DNA of 64,000 nt from UBA3910 sp002391465 (GCA_030054835.1 JASGVS010000034.1:62001-126000), one strand, 5' to 3'. Shown: positions 26,163-34,471, numbered from the stretch's first letter. Notes: generated from the letters alone by a model not told the origin. Made by a program: numbers and translations.

Positions 26163-26851
26163 TGGGCAGCATTATCCGTTTTCGCTTTTCCGTTGGCAGC
26201 GAGGTACGTTTCTTATCCCATCTCGATCTGCTCCGTACCCTGGAGCGGGCACTCCGCCGCACCGGGCTTCCCATTGCCCATACCGAAGGCTTCAACCCAA
26301 GGCCAAAAATGAGTTTTGGCTTTGCTCTGCCGGTGGGTGTTATGAGCTGGGCGGAATACGGGGATTTTGAGTTCAATGAAAAAGTCTCCCCCCACGCATT
26401 TGAGACCCTTTACAACGAACATCTGCCCCAAGGCTTTCGCGTTTTAGCGGCGGAAACACTGCCGGAGGGTACGCCCGCCTTGATGAGCGTAATCAACGCG
26501 GCCCGCTACCAGATTTACATCCCTGGCGGCAGTGCGGCGGAAGTAAAGGAGCGCGTTGATTGGTTGAAACAGGTGGATACCTTTGTTATAGAACGGCAGA
26601 CTAAAAAGGGAGTGCGTAAAGTAAATCTTCGCCCCCTTCTGCTTGAAGTGGGGCCCATCAGTCCAGTTGGGGGAGGAGTAGAGATTACGACCCTCAGTTC
26701 CCTCGGCAAACAGGGCAACCTACGCATCGATGAGTTGGGCCAACTTTTGGACTTCCCTTACCGGGATGCGGTGATTACCAGGACCGCTCAGTTGATTATG
26801 GACGGTGAAGAGTTTAGGGAACCCATGGAGATAGGGGTTAGAGATGAATAG
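26162..26851 (+). CDS. DUF2344 / TIGR03936 protein, partner of the radical SAM protein
   Basis: A 229-residue protein opening with IRFRFSVGSEVRFLSHLDLL and continuing HTEGFNPRPKMSFGFALPVG, both diagnostic of this uncharacterised family. In some bacteria it is fused to the radical SAM protein encoded just upstream, so the two likely form one enzyme. The ATG overlaps the upstream stop codon (TAATG), and its own 3' end overlaps rng by eight bases, indicating tight coupling of three genes. Confidence 0.9.
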   Translation: MGSIIRFRFSVGSEVRFLSHLDLLRTLERALRRTGLPIAHTEGFNPRPKMSFGFALPVGVMSWAEYGDFEFNEKVSPHAFETLYNEHLPQGFRVLAAETLPEGTPALMSVINAARYQIYIPGGSAAEVKERVDWLKQVDTFVIERQTKKGVRKVNLRPLLLEVGPISPVGGGVEITTLSSLGKQGNLRIDELGQLLDFPYRDAVITRTAQLIMDGEEFREPMEIGVRDE

Positions 26852-28502
26852 GAAAATCGTTGTTTCGTCGCTTCTGAACCGGATGCGCATCGGGATTGTG
26901 GAAGACGGCCGGTTAGTAGAGTATTACCTGGAACACGACGAAGAAGAGCATTTACAGGGAAATGTGTACAAGGGCCGGGTTGAGAACATTCTACCTGGAA
27001 TGGAGGCCGCCTTTGTGGACATTGGCATCGACCGCAATGCCTTTCTGTTTCTGCCCGATCTGAAAAGCGAGAAGGAACGGGCGAAACTCAAGGTGGGTGA
27101 CAGCCTGATGGTTCAAGTGGCCAAAGAAGGCGATGGGGGCAAGGGGCCAAGGATCACGCCTGACATTGGTCTGCCCGGCAGGTACCTTGTTTTGATGCCT
27201 GGCCAGAATCAGACAGGTGTCTCGCGGCGCATTGGTCAGGAGGAGGAAAGGGCCCGACTGAAAGAGCTTGTGGAAGATCTTCGGCCTGAAAGTATGGGCT
27301 TAATCGTGCGTACCGTAGCCGAGGGCTGCAGCAAAGAGGAACTAGAAACTGACCTGCAGGAACTCCTAGCTGTTTGGGAGCGAATTGAAACGAGGTATGT
27401 GAAAGCACCGGCACCGTCTCTGCTTTATAGGGATTACAATCTAATCCATCGGATTATGCGGGATCAGGTGGAAGCGGCAGGAACTGAGATAATTGTTGAC
27501 AGCATTGAGCTGGAAAGACAAGTACGCTCCGAACTGGCAGAAATGGGTTTCACAGAGCCCAATGCTGTTCAACTGTATACGGGTACACTGGATGTTTTCA
27601 AACATTTTGGCCTGCAGCGGGATTTGGAACGGGCTTTGGGCAGGAAGGTCTGGCTCGACTGCGGCGCCTATTTGATCTTCGATGAGACGGAGGCCCTGCT
27701 CTCAATCGACGTAAATACGGGAAAGTATGTGGGAAAGGAAGGTCTGCAGCAGACAGCCCTGCGCACGAATTTGGAGGCTGCCGCCGAAATCGCCAGACAG
27801 CTCAGACTCCGTAATGTGGGCGGCATTATAATTATCGATTTTATCGATATGCATAAAGAGGAAAACCGCCGGGCTGTACTGGAACAGCTGGCTACCAGTC
27901 TGGAAGCGGATCGAACCCGGACTAGGCTCCTGGGCTTTACCAATTTGGGTCTGGTGGAACTAACCAGGAAAAAGAACAGGAAACCCCTCTCCCACATGCT
28001 GCAGATGGACTGCCCCAAATGTCACGGTACAGGCAGTGTTGTCTCCGATGAAACCCTGGCTGTGGAGGTTGTGTCAGATATCCGTACCCTCGCTAGGGAA
28101 CAGGCGGAAGAGGCGTTTTTGGTTATCTGCCATTCTGCAGTGGTGGCCCAGATTGTGGGTCCGGAAGGTGTTAACCTGAAAAGGCTGGAGCAGGAAACGG
28201 GCAAAAAGATTTTTGTCCGGGGTGACGATACCTATCCCCGCGACTCCTTCTCCTTGAGGGCAGGCGGCAGTAGGGAATTGGAAAGGGAATCCCACCCTGT
28301 GCAGGTGGGAGAGCGTTTCCCCTTGACTATTGTAGATGCCCATGCCAAGAATAAGAATAACGGCATAGGCCGGGTGAACGGGTTTGTAATTGAGTGTCTG
28401 CACTGCGCGTCTCGCATCGGTCAGACTGTTGAGGTCGAGGTGATTGAGGTGCACAGGACGAGCGCTTTAGCCCGTTTGTGGGAAGGAAATTCTGCTGATT
28501 GA
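26844..28502 (+). CDS. rng: Ribonuclease E/G family endoribonuclease
   Basis: A 552-residue 5'-end-dependent endoribonuclease for rRNA maturation and mRNA decay. Domains: S1 RNA-binding fold (about 35-120, NVYKGRVENILPGMEAAFVDIG), RNase H-like fold, the DNase I-like catalytic part with metal-ligand Asp residues in LLSIDVNTGKYVG and GGIIIIDFIDMHKEENRR, and the zinc-link CPKCHGTG (about 391). An extra ~75-residue C-terminal extension (VGERFPLTIVDAHAKN, IGQTVEVEVIEVHRTSALA) looks like a TRAM-type RNA-binding fold. Many low-GC Gram-positives use RNase Y instead; the enzyme is common in Clostridia. Its stop codon lies inside the -35 box of the rplU promoter. Confidence 0.93.
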   Translation: MNRKIVVSSLLNRMRIGIVEDGRLVEYYLEHDEEEHLQGNVYKGRVENILPGMEAAFVDIGIDRNAFLFLPDLKSEKERAKLKVGDSLMVQVAKEGDGGKGPRITPDIGLPGRYLVLMPGQNQTGVSRRIGQEEERARLKELVEDLRPESMGLIVRTVAEGCSKEELETDLQELLAVWERIETRYVKAPAPSLLYRDYNLIHRIMRDQVEAAGTEIIVDSIELERQVRSELAEMGFTEPNAVQLYTGTLDVFKHFGLQRDLERALGRKVWLDCGAYLIFDETEALLSIDVNTGKYVGKEGLQQTALRTNLEAAAEIARQLRLRNVGGIIIIDFIDMHKEENRRAVLEQLATSLEADRTRTRLLGFTNLGLVELTRKKNRKPLSHMLQMDCPKCHGTGSVVSDETLAVEVVSDIRTLAREQAEEAFLVICHSAVVAQIVGPEGVNLKRLEQETGKKIFVRGDDTYPRDSFSLRAGGSRELERESHPVQVGERFPLTIVDAHAKNKNNGIGRVNGFVIECLHCASRIGQTVEVEVIEVHRTSALARLWEGNSAD

Positions 28503-28527
28503 CACCGGGCCTTGCTGATGTTAGAAT
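28499..28527 (+). promoter_or_regulatory. Sigma-A promoter of the rplU-prp-rpmA operon
   Basis: TTGACA (28499-28504), exact 17-base spacer, TAGAAT (28522-28527). The -35 box overlaps the rng stop codon. Transcription would begin near 28534. Confidence 0.88.
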
Positions 28528-28533
28528 GTTTGA

Positions 28534-28650
28534 TGTAGGTGCAGAGTCTCGTGCTTTGCGCCGAAACCGCACAAAACGGGTTTCTTTGGACAAGGGCAAC
28601 CTTGAAACTATTAGACCAGCCCCAAGCTGGTTTGATATACCTGGTTTTGG
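28534..28650 (+). promoter_or_regulatory. Structured 5' leader of rplU (candidate L21 leader)
   Basis: Between promoter and ribosome-binding site lie three small hairpins: GAAACC/GGTTTC (28563-28584), CAAGG/CCTTG (28591-28604) and ACCAGC/GCTGGT (28615-28631). Firmicutes rplU operons commonly carry an L21 leader RNA for autoregulation. Location and structure fit that, but I cannot confirm a match to the family consensus. Confidence 0.5.
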
Positions 28651-28676
28651 CGAGTCTGACAAAGGAGGTGGACTGC

Positions 28677-28988
28677 ATGTACGCCATTATCGAAACTGGT
28701 GGTAAACAGTATCGTGTAGCTCCCGGTGATGAGATCTTCGTTGAGAAGCTGAACGTTGATGAAGGGGAAGAGGTCGTTTTAGACAAGGTACTCCTAGTCA
28801 ACCAGGAGGGCAAGACTACTGTTGGCCGGCCATACGTTGAGGGTGCTGCAGTGGTAGCTAAGGCGGTTAAGCAGGGTAAGCAGAGAAAGATTATCGTCTT
28901 TAAGTACAGACCCAAGAAGAACTACCGCAGGAAGCAGGGTCATCGGCAACCCTACACCAAGCTGGTTATTGAAGCAATCAATTTGTAA
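28677..28988 (+). CDS. rplU: 50S ribosomal protein L21
   Basis: A 103-residue 23S rRNA-binding protein of the large subunit. The N-terminus MYAIIETGGKQYRV and the C-terminal FKYRPKKNYRRKQGHRQPY are diagnostic. The ATG at 28677 follows a strong AAAGGAGGT. It is the first gene of rplU-prp-rpmA, with its own promoter and structured leader. Confidence 0.98.
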   Translation: MYAIIETGGKQYRVAPGDEIFVEKLNVDEGEEVVLDKVLLVNQEGKTTVGRPYVEGAAVVAKAVKQGKQRKIIVFKYRPKKNYRRKQGHRQPYTKLVIEAINL

Positions 28989-28994
28989 TGTGCC

Positions 28995-29345
28995 ATGACT
29001 GAGATAAGGTTTTTCAAAGCGCAGTCCGGCTGGCGGGGCTTTGAGGCAGAGGGCCACGCAGGTTATGCCGAATATGGAGAAGATGTGGTCTGTGCTGCAG
29101 TATCAGTGCTGACGCAAACGGCTATTATAGGTCTGTGTAAAGTCTTGTCCATAGACTGTGAACTTGATTTGGACGAAGAATCCGGCACTATGTTCTGCCT
29201 TTTGCCTGCGGACTTAAGCCCAGAGAAGTGGCAGCAGGCACAGCTTGTTTTGGAAATTCTCTATGCTGGATTACTGGATATTAGTACGAATGAGGATTAC
29301 CAACGGTATGTTAGTTTGAAGGAGGTGCCCTACCGTGAGAATTAA
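28995..29345 (+). CDS. prp: Ribosomal-processing cysteine protease Prp
   Basis: A 116-residue protease that removes the N-terminal extension of ribosomal protein L27 in Firmicutes and relatives. The catalytic pair is His21 (EGHAGYAEYGED) and Cys33 (VVCAAVSVLTQT), spaced 12 residues apart as in the family. It sits between rplU and rpmA, and its 3' end overlaps the rpmA start by 11 bases, coupling protease and substrate production. The adjacent L27 carries the matching cleavage motif. Confidence 0.95.
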   Translation: MTEIRFFKAQSGWRGFEAEGHAGYAEYGEDVVCAAVSVLTQTAIIGLCKVLSIDCELDLDEESGTMFCLLPADLSPEKWQQAQLVLEILYAGLLDISTNEDYQRYVSLKEVPYREN

Positions 29346-29622
29346 TTTGCAGTTTTTTGCCACCAAAAAGGGTGGTGGAAGCACCCGTAATGGCCGGGAT
29401 TCAGCCGCAAAACGGCTTGGCGTAAAAAGCCATGATGGCCAGTACGTTACAGCCGGCAGCATCATCGTCCGGCAGCGGGGGACCAAAGTTAAGCCGGGCC
29501 GCAACGTAGGTGTTGGCAAAGACGATACCTTGTACGCCCTGGCAGACGGCTATGTTTCCTTCGAGCGTCTCGGCAAGAGCAGTAAAGCGGTCAGCATTGT
29601 AACTGAGGCCGCGTTGGCGTAA
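29335..29622 (+). CDS. rpmA: 50S ribosomal protein L27 with Prp-cleavable N-terminal extension
   Basis: A 95-residue large-subunit protein whose N-terminus reaches the peptidyl-transferase centre. Residues 1-9 (MRINLQFFA) precede the usual mature start TKKGGGSTRNGRDSAAKRLG. LQFFA is the Prp recognition motif, with cleavage after Ala9. The GTG start at 29335 follows GGAGGTG and lies inside the prp 3' end. A terminator follows the gene. Confidence 0.97.
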   Translation: MRINLQFFATKKGGGSTRNGRDSAAKRLGVKSHDGQYVTAGSIIVRQRGTKVKPGRNVGVGKDDTLYALADGYVSFERLGKSSKAVSIVTEAALA

Positions 29623-29626
29623 GCAG

Positions 29627-29664
29627 AATCCCTTTTGTGCTACGGTGCAAAGGGGATTTTTTCA
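29627..29664 (+). terminator. Intrinsic terminator after rpmA
   Basis: An 11-bp stem (AATCCCTTTTG with CAAAGGGGATT, one G-T pair) closes around a ~10-base loop and is followed by a T-tract. obgE begins 14 bases later, so partial read-through is likely. Confidence 0.8.
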
Positions 29665-29677
29665 AAGGGGGACAAAC

Positions 29678-30961
29678 ATGTTTATAGATCGAGCCCGCAT
29701 CTATCTAAAATCGGGCGACGGCGGCGACGGCGTCGTCCGTTTTCGGCGTGAGAAATATATCCCGGCGGGAGGTCCGGCCGGCGGCGACGGTGGCAGGGGA
29801 GGCAGCATCTACTTTATTGTGGATGGAGGCCTTTCCACACTGATGAATTTCCGTTATCGCCGTAAATTTGTCGCGCCGTCCGGGGAAGCGGGTGGATCTA
29901 AAAACCAGGCCGGTAAGGACGGCGAGGATCTGTTCATCAAAGTCCCACCCGGTACCCTGGTAAAAGACGTGGAAACGGGAGAAGTGCTCCTGGATTTAAC
30001 TGTCCCAGGCACCCAGGTGCTCGTCCTCCCTGGAGGCAGAGGGGGTAGGGGGAACGCTCGCTTTGCCACTCCCACCAGGCAGGCTCCTGCCTTTGCCGAG
30101 CGGGGTGAGCCGGGGCGGGAGTTATGGGTTGAGCTGGAACTAAAGCTCCTGGCTGATGTTGGCCTTGTGGGCTACCCCAATGTGGGTAAATCTACTCTTT
30201 TGTCCGTTGTTTCGGCAGCCCGCCCTAAAGTGGCGAACTACCCCTTTACAACTTTGACCCCCAATTTGGGTGTTGTTTCGTTAGAACCGGGGCGCGCCTT
30301 TGTGATGGCGGATATCCCAGGCCTTATTGAAGGTGCCCATGCAGGCGTGGGTTTGGGTATTGAGTTCTTGCGCCACATTGAACGTACCAGGCTTATCCTG
30401 CACATAGTCGATGCCGCTGGGGTAGATGGGCGTGATCCAGTGGATGATTATTGCAAGATCAACCAGGAGCTGCGCCTTTACAGTGAAGATTTGGCGGCTT
30501 GTCCCCAAATCGTGGTGGCGAACAAAGCCGATCTGCCTGAAGCGGAAGAAAACATCGAGCGTTTGAGAGAGGTTGCGGAGAAAGAAGGACGGGAGTTCTT
30601 TGTCATTTCTGCCGCAACAACAGAAGGCACAAGAACCCTAATGGAACACGTGGATGGACTGGTGGCCCAGTTCAAAGCGGCCGATCAACCCACGGAGGTT
30701 GTGACCGAGCTGGTCCTGCCCGCTGAAGAATCGAGCCCAGTTGATGAATATGAGGTAGTATTAGAAGGCGATGAGTACGTTGTTGTGGGGGCGGGTTTGG
30801 ATAGGATTCTGCGCCGCTTGGATCTGAACAATCCAGAGGCCATCAAGTATCTGCAGAATTTGTTTGAAAAAATTGGTTTGTACAAAACCTTGGCGGAAAT
30901 GGGAATTCCGGAAGGAGCCGTTGTCAGGGTTGGAGAATTAGAATTCGAATATATGGAATGA
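29678..30961 (+). CDS. obgE: Obg-family GTPase ObgE/CgtA
   Basis: A 427-residue GTPase for 50S subunit assembly and, in Bacillus, stress and sporulation control. It has the glycine-rich Obg fold (1-160, GDGGDGVVRFRREKYIPAGGPAGG... region), G domain with G1 GYPNVGKST, switch PGLIEGAH and NKADLP, and a C-terminal OCT domain (about 350-427), as in Gram-positive Obg. ATG 29678 follows AAAGGGGGAC; longer upstream frames run through a terminator. Position after rpmA is conserved in Firmicutes. Confidence 0.97.
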   Translation: MFIDRARIYLKSGDGGDGVVRFRREKYIPAGGPAGGDGGRGGSIYFIVDGGLSTLMNFRYRRKFVAPSGEAGGSKNQAGKDGEDLFIKVPPGTLVKDVETGEVLLDLTVPGTQVLVLPGGRGGRGNARFATPTRQAPAFAERGEPGRELWVELELKLLADVGLVGYPNVGKSTLLSVVSAARPKVANYPFTTLTPNLGVVSLEPGRAFVMADIPGLIEGAHAGVGLGIEFLRHIERTRLILHIVDAAGVDGRDPVDDYCKINQELRLYSEDLAACPQIVVANKADLPEAEENIERLREVAEKEGREFFVISAATTEGTRTLMEHVDGLVAQFKAADQPTEVVTELVLPAEESSPVDEYEVVLEGDEYVVVGAGLDRILRRLDLNNPEAIKYLQNLFEKIGLYKTLAEMGIPEGAVVRVGELEFEYME

Positions 30962-30970
30962 GGTTTTGCG

Positions 30971-31261
30971 ATGCTCACAAGCAAACAGAGGGCCTATTTA
31001 CGGGGGCTCGGTAACGAATTGGAACCCATCTTCCAGATTGGCAAAGGTGGCCTATCTGAGGAGCTGCTTAACCAGCTCGATGCGGCGCTGGAAGCGAGGG
31101 AATTGATTAAAGTACGGGTTTTGAAAAACTGCCTGGAAGAGCCCAAGATATTGGCTGAAGAAGTTGCCCAAGCCTTGAATGGATCTGTAGTGCAGACGAT
31201 AGGCCGCAACTTTCTGCTTTATCGTACTGCGTCCGAGGATCCCAGGATCGAGCTGCCGTAA
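30971..31261 (+). CDS. yhbY: YhbY/CRM-domain RNA-binding protein
   Basis: A 96-residue protein that is a single CRM domain: LTSKQRAYLRGLGNELEPIFQIGKGGLS at the N-terminus and a C-terminal RNFLLYRT. YhbY associates with pre-50S particles, which fits its place after obgE. It starts nine bases after the obgE stop and precedes nadD by 13 bases. Confidence 0.93.
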   Translation: MLTSKQRAYLRGLGNELEPIFQIGKGGLSEELLNQLDAALEARELIKVRVLKNCLEEPKILAEEVAQALNGSVVQTIGRNFLLYRTASEDPRIELP

Positions 31262-31274
31262 AAGGGGAAAGACT

Positions 31275-31892
31275 ATGACAGGTAAGAACAGAAAATTGGG
31301 GATAATGGGGGGGACCTTTGATCCGGTCCATTACGGACACTTGGTCACGGCGGAAGCCGCCCGACTCGAGTTTGATCTGGATCAGGTCTTGTTTTTGCCC
31401 TCGGGTGTTCCCCCCCATAAAACAGATAAACAGGTGACCTCGGCCGAACACCGTTACATGATGACGCTGCTGGCCACCTTAAGTAACCCTCATTTTGAGG
31501 TTTCACGCCTTGAAATCGATCGAGAGGGCGTCAGTTACACCATTGATAGCCTGCAGATTCTGCGGGAGCAGTGTGGCCCAGACTGTGAGCTGTTTTTCAT
31601 TACAGGAGCGGACGCCATGTTTGAGATCATTGAGTGGCGGGGTTCTGATCGGTTATTGAGAATAGCCCACTTCATCGCCGCGTCAAGGCCCGGGTTTTCC
31701 CTGTCAGAGCTGCCCCCTGATACCCGCCGTTGGGTGGACGAGCATCGGAATCGCTTTCATCTCTTGAACGTGCCTGCCATGGCCATCTCATCCACTGATA
31801 TACGTAATAGGGTACGAATGGGCCGTTCCATTCGGTACCTGGTACCGGAACAGGTTGAGCATTACATACGCCGCCATAGATTGTACCAATAG
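31275..31892 (+). CDS. nadD: Nicotinate-nucleotide adenylyltransferase
   Basis: A 205-residue nucleotidyltransferase making deamido-NAD from nicotinate mononucleotide and ATP. It has the GGTFDPVHYGHL (G-x-F-x-P-x-H-x-G-H) motif near residue 13, LPSGVPPHKT, and the C-terminal ISSTDIRNRVRMG (I-S-S-T-x-x-R) motif. The obgE-yhbY-nadD order is usual in Clostridia. In many relatives a yqeK hydrolase follows; here an LCP protein comes next. Confidence 0.96.
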   Translation: MTGKNRKLGIMGGTFDPVHYGHLVTAEAARLEFDLDQVLFLPSGVPPHKTDKQVTSAEHRYMMTLLATLSNPHFEVSRLEIDREGVSYTIDSLQILREQCGPDCELFFITGADAMFEIIEWRGSDRLLRIAHFIAASRPGFSLSELPPDTRRWVDEHRNRFHLLNVPAMAISSTDIRNRVRMGRSIRYLVPEQVEHYIRRHRLYQ

Positions 31893-31946
31893 TGTGCCCC
31901 CATAACGGGGTGTGGCTGCGAATAGCTGTGGGGAGGGGGGAAATAA

Positions 31947-33185
31947 ATGCTTACAGAAGAAGAAGTCCTGCAACGCCGAGCTGAACTGGAAAAAAGACGG
32001 TTGGAGAAGAAAAAATTCCGCCGCCGTCAGATAATAGTCTATACCTTACTGGTTGTTGCTGCCATTATTCTTATGTTCATTACTGGTTGGTATAGCTACC
32101 GCAGGGGACTTGAGACACTGCCCGTTTCCAGTACGGGTGAGCAGCGTCTGCTCATTTTGTTCTTAGGTACAGACGACTTCCTAGAAGCGAGTGTGCGAGC
32201 CGATACGATACTGCTCTTCTCGGTAAACCCCCGAACCGGTGAGGCGGGTGTCCTGTCCATCCCTCGGGATACCAGGGTCTGGATCCCATCCAGGCAGAGC
32301 TGGGACAGGGTCAATGCTGCCTATGCCCACGGTGGGCCTGAAATGGCCTTGGAAGCAGTTTCGAATTTGATCAACGCGCCTGTGAAATATTACGTTCAGA
32401 CCGACTTTCAGGGTTTTGAGACCATGGTCGATCTTCTGGGCGGGGTTGAGATTGAGATCAAAAAGGAAATGCGGTATGTGGAGAAGGCCCGGGATTTGAA
32501 CATTCACTTTCTCCCCGGAAAACAACTGCTGAACGGGGAAGACGCCCTCAAATACGTTCGCTACCGGGACAGCTTAGGCGATGTCTCCTTAGTTGATCCC
32601 TTTAATGAACAGTATGATGGACGGGTGGAACGGCAGAGGCAGTTCTTCGAGGCGCTGGTGGACAAAGTGCTCAGTCCTTCCTCCCTGCCTAAACTGCCTA
32701 GGCTTGTCAGCCAGGCCTTTCGTATCGTCGATACAAACGTCCCTTGGGAATTGGTGTTGGAGTTGAGCCTTGCGGCCAACAAGTTTTCTGCTGATAAAAT
32801 CCAGACAGGTGTGCTGCCGGGTAACAGTGGACAGATAAACGATGCCTGGTATTGGCTGGTAGACGCGGCCAAGGCCCAACGGGTTATAAAAACGCTTGTC
32901 TGGGGTGAACCTGAGCCCTTGAGATTGACTGTGTTGAACGGCAGCGGCCGTTCGGGTATAGCCGGCCAGGTGGGAGATCTATTGACAGAGTATGGGTATA
33001 ATGTAGTCTCCCGGGACAACGCCGATCATTTCAACTATCAGCAGACCAAGATTTTAGTTTCGGCTCGAGATTCGGCCAGGGTTGAACCGCTGGCAGAATT
33101 CCTTGGGGCCCAGATTGAGACAGCAGATGTGACGCCGACGGAAGTAACGGTGATTATAGGCCGTGATTATAATATAACGAGATAG
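31947..33185 (+). CDS. LytR-CpsA-Psr (LCP) family protein
   Basis: A 412-residue membrane-anchored phosphotransferase likely attaching undecaprenyl-linked glycopolymers to peptidoglycan. It has a charged cytoplasmic start, one transmembrane helix (about 30-50), the LCP domain (about 68-250) with LFLGTDD, RADTILLFSVNPRTGEAGVL and SIPRDTRVWIP, the KYVRYRDSLGD motif, and a C-terminal LytR_C domain (about 325-410, LTVLNGSGRSGIAGQVGD). The ATG follows GGGGAGGGGGG. It lies in the interval between nadD and rsfS, where LCP proteins often occur in Firmicutes. Confidence 0.94.
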   Translation: MLTEEEVLQRRAELEKRRLEKKKFRRRQIIVYTLLVVAAIILMFITGWYSYRRGLETLPVSSTGEQRLLILFLGTDDFLEASVRADTILLFSVNPRTGEAGVLSIPRDTRVWIPSRQSWDRVNAAYAHGGPEMALEAVSNLINAPVKYYVQTDFQGFETMVDLLGGVEIEIKKEMRYVEKARDLNIHFLPGKQLLNGEDALKYVRYRDSLGDVSLVDPFNEQYDGRVERQRQFFEALVDKVLSPSSLPKLPRLVSQAFRIVDTNVPWELVLELSLAANKFSADKIQTGVLPGNSGQINDAWYWLVDAAKAQRVIKTLVWGEPEPLRLTVLNGSGRSGIAGQVGDLLTEYGYNVVSRDNADHFNYQQTKILVSARDSARVEPLAEFLGAQIETADVTPTEVTVIIGRDYNITR

Positions 33186-33197
33186 GAGTGTGGGAAT

Positions 33198-33548
33198 TTG
33201 AGCGATAACAGTGCCCTATTGGTTGCTGTAGCAGCCGCCCGCGCCGCTGATGATAAAAAGGCGGACAATATCGAGGTATTGAAAATGCCCGAAGTGATGG
33301 CAGATGCGGAATACTTCGTCATCTGTAGTGCTCCCACCCAGGTGCAGATCCGCGCAATTGTGGATGGGGTAACTACAGCTTTACAAGAATTGGGCGTTCA
33401 GCTGCTGCGCATGGAAGGGCGGGGGGACAACACTTGGGTTCTCCTCGATTATGGGCACGTGGTAGTGCACGTATTCCAAGAAGAAGCATACGATTACTAT
33501 GCACTTGGCGATCTGTGGGCGGATGCCGAAAGGGTCAGCTGGGCATGA
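33198..33548 (+). CDS. rsfS: Ribosome silencing factor RsfS
   Basis: A 116-residue factor that binds L14 on the 50S subunit and blocks subunit joining under starvation. Motifs: DKKADNIEVLKM, FVICSAPTQVQIRAI and the C-terminal WVLLDYGHVVVHVFQEEAYDYYALGDLW. The TTG start follows TAGGAGTGTGGG. Its stop overlaps the methyltransferase start (ATGA). Confidence 0.95.
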   Translation: MSDNSALLVAVAAARAADDKKADNIEVLKMPEVMADAEYFVICSAPTQVQIRAIVDGVTTALQELGVQLLRMEGRGDNTWVLLDYGHVVVHVFQEEAYDYYALGDLWADAERVSWA

Positions 33549-34294
33549 AAGAGGCCTATACCTATCTAGCCCGTATCTACGACATCTGTATGGAAGTGGA
33601 TTACAATGAGTGGATTGAGTATCTGTTTGGGCTGATGGCTCTGCACAACCACGATCCGGGGCAGATTCTCGATATAGGCTGCGGTACAGGCAATATATCA
33701 ATTCCCCTGGCTGAAGGGGGATACACCGTGACAGGTGTGGACCTGTCGGAGGCGATGGTAGTGGAGGCCCAGCGTAAAGCAGCTGAACGGAATTTGAGTA
33801 TTTCCTTTGTTCAGCAAGACCTCCTTCAGCTCCAGTTAGGGGACGGCAAGTTTGATACTGTCCTGAGTATCTGTGATGTCCTCAACTACCTGATTGAAGA
33901 AGAGGATTTGAGACAGGCCTTCGCTCAGGTATACAGGCACCTTAGACCGGGCGGACTGTGGTTGTTTGACCTAAACTCCACTGACAAGCTGCAGAACACC
34001 TATGGAGATACGTTTTATGCCGATCTGCATTCGGATTTCGCCTACTTCTGGGAAAACAGCTATGATTGGAAAAGAGACATCTGCAGCATGACCCTAACCT
34101 TCTTTTTGCAGAAGGAAGACGGCAGCTATGAAAGGGTGCAGGAAAGGCATCGCCAAAAGCTGTGGCTGCCCCACGAGATTCAGGCAATAGGGGAAGGGGC
34201 GGGTTTTACTGTTCTTATGTGCAGCAATTTCCCCACGACTGAGCCGTGCAGTGAAGAAGTGGAACGCTGGCAGTTTGTCCTGCGGAAAGAATAG
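33545..34294 (+). CDS. Class I SAM-dependent methyltransferase
   Basis: A 249-residue protein with Rossmann motif I ILDIGCGTGNISIPLAEGG, motif post-I VTGVDLS, and a later HLRPGGLWLFDLNST. Similar YqeM-type methyltransferases follow rsfS in many Firmicutes; their substrate is unknown. The ATG 33545 overlaps the rsfS stop, so I reject a longer frame starting inside rsfS. It is the last gene of the obgE-nadD-rsfS block and is followed by tandem terminators. Confidence 0.88.
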   Translation: MKEAYTYLARIYDICMEVDYNEWIEYLFGLMALHNHDPGQILDIGCGTGNISIPLAEGGYTVTGVDLSEAMVVEAQRKAAERNLSISFVQQDLLQLQLGDGKFDTVLSICDVLNYLIEEEDLRQAFAQVYRHLRPGGLWLFDLNSTDKLQNTYGDTFYADLHSDFAYFWENSYDWKRDICSMTLTFFLQKEDGSYERVQERHRQKLWLPHEIQAIGEGAGFTVLMCSNFPTTEPCSEEVERWQFVLRKE

Positions 34295-34304
34295 GGATAA
34301 CAGG

Positions 34305-34331
34305 GAAGCACCTTGGGGTGCTTCTTTTTTT
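34305..34331 (+). terminator. Intrinsic terminator after the methyltransferase gene
   Basis: A perfect 8-bp stem GAAGCACC/GGTGCTTC with TTGG loop, followed by seven T. Confidence 0.93.
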
Positions 34332-34346
34332 CGCCAAGAGCCCACA

Positions 34347-34368
34347 GGCGGCAGTTTGCCGCCCTTTT
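34347..34368 (+). terminator. Second, weaker terminator-like hairpin before the rnf-like operon
   Basis: GGCGGCA (34347-34353) pairs with TGCCGCC (34357-34363) around GTT, followed by CTTTT. With the preceding hairpin it isolates the downstream operon. In the remaining ~100 bases before rnfC I see no convincing promoter or riboswitch. Confidence 0.55.
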
Positions 34369-34471
34369 AACGTTCCAGGAGAAGGAAAACAGGCAGAGTG
34401 GTGGAATACTACATCTGTCTTTGTGATAACCTTCGCATCTACAGGCAGCAGAAAGGAAAGGGTGAGCCAGC

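Noticed and set aside
34371..34471. Riboswitch in the rnfC leader
   Set aside because: No recognisable conserved core or strong structure apart from the upstream terminator hairpins.
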